The notes under the pieces are model-generated. The model saw nothing but the letters and a program-made list of their open reading frames with translations, made no database searches and was not told where the DNA came from. This document shows positions 61,550-64,000 of a stretch of 64,000 bases of DNA, in pieces. A program made the translations under genes and the position numbers. How positions within the stretch are numbered: the first letter of the stretch is position 1; the number at the start of each line of letters is the position of its first letter. Origin of the DNA: Evansella cellulosilytica DSM 2522 (GTDB taxonomy: Bacteria > Bacillota > Bacilli > Bacillales > Salisediminibacteriaceae). The stretch covers positions 2,418,001 through 2,482,000 of the forward strand of contig NC_014829.1 of NCBI RefSeq assembly GCF_000177235.2, given 5' to 3'.

Positions 61550-62932
61550 ATGTCTTCAAATGAATATAGAACGGAAAGAGATCCATTAGGTAAAGTGAAA
61601 ATTCCAAAGAGAGCTTATTACGGATCGCAAACACAACGAGCAATCGAAAATTTTCAAATAAGTAATAAGCATTTACCTCGGTCGTTTATAAAAGCCCAAG
61701 GAATTATTAAGGTTGCTGCTGCTAAGGTAAATATTGATTTAGGTATGTTAACAAAAAACTTAGGAGAAGCCATTATCACCGCATCTGAAGAAGTAATAAA
61801 CGGAGAATGGGATGACCAATTTGTTGTCGATGTATATCAGGCAGGTGCTGGTACATCACAGAATATGAATGCAAATGAAGTAATTGCAAATCGTGCTAAT
61901 GAAATATTGAATAAAGGTACGCATGCAGAACGTATCCATCCAAATGATCATGTTAACATGTCTCAATCAACGAACGATACTTTTCCTACAGCATTAAACA
62001 TTGCGGCATTAGAAGGAATACATGAAAGCTTAATTCCGGCCATAGATCAATTACAACAAGCATTAAACAGAAAGTCTGAAGAATTAATGTCCGTATTAAA
62101 AAGTGGGAGAACTCATTTACACGATGCAGTACCGATGAAATTAGGGCAAGAATTTGCTGGATACGCTGAGACAATAAGAAGCTTGTATGAAGAAATAAAA
62201 CAAAATAGTGAGGAGCTTTACGAAATAGGTCTTGGAGGAAATGCTATTGGTACGAAAGTAAACTTGCATGAGTCTTATGCGAAGAAAGTAATTGCAGAAG
62301 TATCAAAAAGAACAAACTATCCATTTCGCGAGCCTACAAATATATTTAGTTTTATGCAAAATAGGAATGCACCACTGAGGGTGATGGGAAGTTTAAAAGA
62401 GTTATCTGTTCATCTAATTAAGATTACAAGTGATTTACGGCTACTAAGCTCAGGGCCAAGAACAGGTCTAGCGGAAATTACATTACCATCCGTACAACCA
62501 GGATCAACAATTATGCCTGGGAAAGTAAACCCAGCAATTTTAGAAATGACACACATGGTATGTTGTCAAGTAATTGGTTACGAATCGACATTATCTACTG
62601 CAGTAATGTCTGGTCAGCTTGAAATCAATGTAATGATGCCTATCATCGCATATACTTTGTTAGAATCGATTCATATTCTTGCGAATGCCATTACATCTTT
62701 AGTAGAAAAATGCATAACTGGTATTAAAGCAAATGAAGCTACATGTAGAAAATGGATGGAGGAAAGTCTATCTTTAGTTACAGGATTGAGTCCATCTATG
62801 GGCTATGATTTAGCTTCTGAAATTGGTCAGCAAGCTGAAGAAGAAAACAAAACCATTAAGCAAATTTTAATCGATAAAGGACTTAACACGAAAGAAAATA
62901 TATCGGCAATTGATCCATCAAATTTTATATAA
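61550..62932 (+). CDS. Aspartase/fumarase superfamily enzyme, probably aspartate ammonia-lyase
   Basis: A 460-residue lyase. Family signatures: YYGSQTQRAIENF, QAGAGTSQNMNANEVIANRA, HPNDHVNMSQSTNDTFPTAL, SGRTHLHDAVPMKLGQEF and the catalytic serine loop GSTIMPGKVNPAILE. The C-terminal half (LLESIHILANAITSLVEKCITGIKANEATCRKWM) follows aspartases such as AnsB/AspA more closely than FumC. It would convert aspartate to fumarate and ammonium. Monocistronic, with no asparaginase gene beside it as in ansAB. Fumarate hydratase cannot be fully excluded. Confidence 0.82.
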   Translation: MSSNEYRTERDPLGKVKIPKRAYYGSQTQRAIENFQISNKHLPRSFIKAQGIIKVAAAKVNIDLGMLTKNLGEAIITASEEVINGEWDDQFVVDVYQAGAGTSQNMNANEVIANRANEILNKGTHAERIHPNDHVNMSQSTNDTFPTALNIAALEGIHESLIPAIDQLQQALNRKSEELMSVLKSGRTHLHDAVPMKLGQEFAGYAETIRSLYEEIKQNSEELYEIGLGGNAIGTKVNLHESYAKKVIAEVSKRTNYPFREPTNIFSFMQNRNAPLRVMGSLKELSVHLIKITSDLRLLSSGPRTGLAEITLPSVQPGSTIMPGKVNPAILEMTHMVCCQVIGYESTLSTAVMSGQLEINVMMPIIAYTLLESIHILANAITSLVEKCITGIKANEATCRKWMEESLSLVTGLSPSMGYDLASEIGQQAEEENKTIKQILIDKGLNTKENISAIDPSNFI

Positions 62933-62967
62933 TGCTGTTGGACGAGTAATTTATTTCTCAAGTAAAA

Positions 62968-62999
62968 CCTGCGGAAATATTGACTACAATTTCCGCAGG
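62968..62999. terminator. Terminator between convergent lyase and protease genes
   Basis: CCTGCGGAAA / TTTCCGCAGG, perfect 10-base arms with a 12-base loop. T-run is weak on both sides. Confidence 0.75.
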
Positions 63000-63041
63000 C
63001 ATATCTTCATTCATAACAACACTAGTCTTATTTAAAAGGTT

Positions 63042-63872
63042 TTATAAAGAATCTATATATTCATTAAAATATTGTACAGGAACTACAAGTCCAACTCTGT
63101 TACGTACACCATCTATGTCAACACGGGTAGTTGCAAACACTACCCCAATTACTTTGCCATCTTCGTTAATAACTGGACTCCCGCTATTACCTCTATAAAT
63201 AGGTGCATCAATCATCAGCATTGGCAATTCACGGTTTTCTGTTAAACCAATAACTTGTCCTTTATTAGCAATAAAATTAAAAAATAACGGGTTTCCAATC
63301 ACAAAAATATCCTCATTCATTCTCCATGATTCCTCAAACTCTAAAACAGGATGGACTTCTGGTTCAGTCTCGATTTTTAATATAGCAATATCAATCTCTG
63401 CATCACTCTTAACAATTTGTGTAGAATATGTTGAGCCATTCTGAAATGTAACAGTAGGTTGTCCATTATCAATCACGTGAGCATTAGTAATTATGTAACC
63501 ATCGTCACTTATATAAAATCCAGTTCCTTTACTACTTGCATCGTTTACTACAACGATTGACTCTTTATATAATTGGACATCTTCATTATTGGAGAGCTCC
63601 TGTGAAATTGCTAAAAATTGTATTGAGTCTAAATTAAATAATCTTGGCCAAAGAGAAAGAACGTTACTCATCAATGCAAATGTTATGACGAGTGCAATTG
63701 TCACTTTCAAACCTTTTTTCCCTTTAGATTTGGAAGGTTTCTCCTCCTCCGGATTAAAAAACTCCTCTTTCGTATAATACCTTTCTCCGTCAAAAAATAA
63801 TTCTTCCTCTTTGTTAACATGCTCTTTAGGATTTTCTTCATTATCTGAATGGTTAATGAGATTCGCCCCCAT
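63042..63872 (-). CDS. Membrane-anchored trypsin-like serine protease (S1C, no PDZ)
   Basis: A 276-residue HtrA/DegP-type protease without the C-terminal PDZ domain. An acidic cytoplasmic N-terminus (about 50 residues) and the basic stretch KSKGKKGLK precede one membrane helix (VTIALVITFALMSNVL). The triad is His in YIITNAHVID, Asp in EIDIAILKIE and Ser in YRGNSGSPV; VGLVVPVQYF closes the fold. It acts outside the membrane. The ribosome site before the ATG is weak. Confidence 0.88.
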   Translation of the reverse strand: MGANLINHSDNEENPKEHVNKEEELFFDGERYYTKEEFFNPEEEKPSKSKGKKGLKVTIALVITFALMSNVLSLWPRLFNLDSIQFLAISQELSNNEDVQLYKESIVVVNDASSKGTGFYISDDGYIITNAHVIDNGQPTVTFQNGSTYSTQIVKSDAEIDIAILKIETEPEVHPVLEFEESWRMNEDIFVIGNPLFFNFIANKGQVIGLTENRELPMLMIDAPIYRGNSGSPVINEDGKVIGVVFATTRVDIDGVRNRVGLVVPVQYFNEYIDSL

Positions 63873-63950
63873 ACGTTTCCATGGTGATTAGTACGATGTA
63901 TTCTTTATTTTAGCAAATATATCATTGATTTTTCCAGAAATATAAAAGAA

Positions 63951-63999
63951 AGAGGATGAAATAAAAGGTTCTTTTAATACCTTTTGAATTCCATCCTCT
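63951..63999. terminator. Dispersed palindromic terminator at right edge
   Basis: AGAGGATGAAATAAAAGGT with ACCTTTTGAATTCCATCCTCT: the family pattern with a few mismatches. It ends at the window border and probably serves a gene beyond it. Confidence 0.8.
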
Positions 64000-64000
64000 A

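Overview
The window looks like a chromosomal segment of a low-GC, spore-forming Bacillaceae (Bacillus-like). The evidence is the set of recognisable Bacillus-type loci: des-desK-desR, kapB, a GltC-type regulator beside gdhA, a lysine riboswitch in front of dapA, a yhaQP-like ABC pair, a YtrA-type GntR repressor, dbpA/yxiN, uvsE and a SleB-type cortex or wall hydrolase, plus strong AGGAGG-type ribosome sites and frequent TTG/GTG starts. No rRNA, tRNA, phage, transposase or CRISPR array was seen. The genus cannot be fixed from the sequence alone.

Layout. 1-3.7 kb: a minus-strand operon of a KaiC-like double RecA-fold ATPase, an 80-residue winged-helix-like protein and a large GAF/LuxR regulator that runs off the left edge. 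3.8-6.2 kb: divergent gltC-like/gdhA. 6.25-7.5 kb: lysine riboswitch and dapA. 7.6-16.8 kb: KapD-like exonuclease, acetyltransferase, a HAD phosphatase overlapping a glycerol-1-phosphate dehydrogenase, DUF2294 protein, an OFA-type MFS carrier behind an attenuator-like leader, uvsE and a luciferase-like oxidoreductase. 17-24.3 kb: LysM/SleB hydrolase with near-identical repeats, kapB, HAD phosphatase, membrane proteins and a two-gene ABC exporter. 24.3-24.7 kb: a nested palindromic repeat element. 26.9-29.1 kb: two DUF1538 membrane proteins plus a tandem PII-like protein. 29.3-34.1 kb: a six-gene ABC/GntR operon. 34.2-37.1 kb: des-desK-desR. 37.3-37.5 kb: a 52-bp minisatellite. 37.7-42.6 kb: four sugar isomerase/oxidoreductase genes with a cre site and a divergent AraC regulator. 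42.7-52.7 kb: dbpA, degV, several transporters and lrgAB. 53-59.5 kb: a YesL/sugar ABC importer operon flanked by two paralogous J-like membrane proteins. 59.6-64 kb: zinc-ribbon membrane protein, double-psi-barrel/DUF3889 protein, aspartase-family enzyme and a trypsin-like membrane protease.

The most unusual items are the KaiC-like/GAF-LuxR operon, the DUF1538-DUF1538-PII operon, the paralogous J-like transmembrane proteins around the sugar importer, and a dispersed family of terminator-like palindromes (core GACTCAAAAGGT) placed after many genes, sometimes intruding into coding ends. Several genes below 60 codons are annotated here: a zinc ribbon at 13.5 kb, a 31-residue membrane peptide at 19.1 kb, a YjcZ-like peptide at 26.6 kb and a lysine-rich protein at 47.9 kb.
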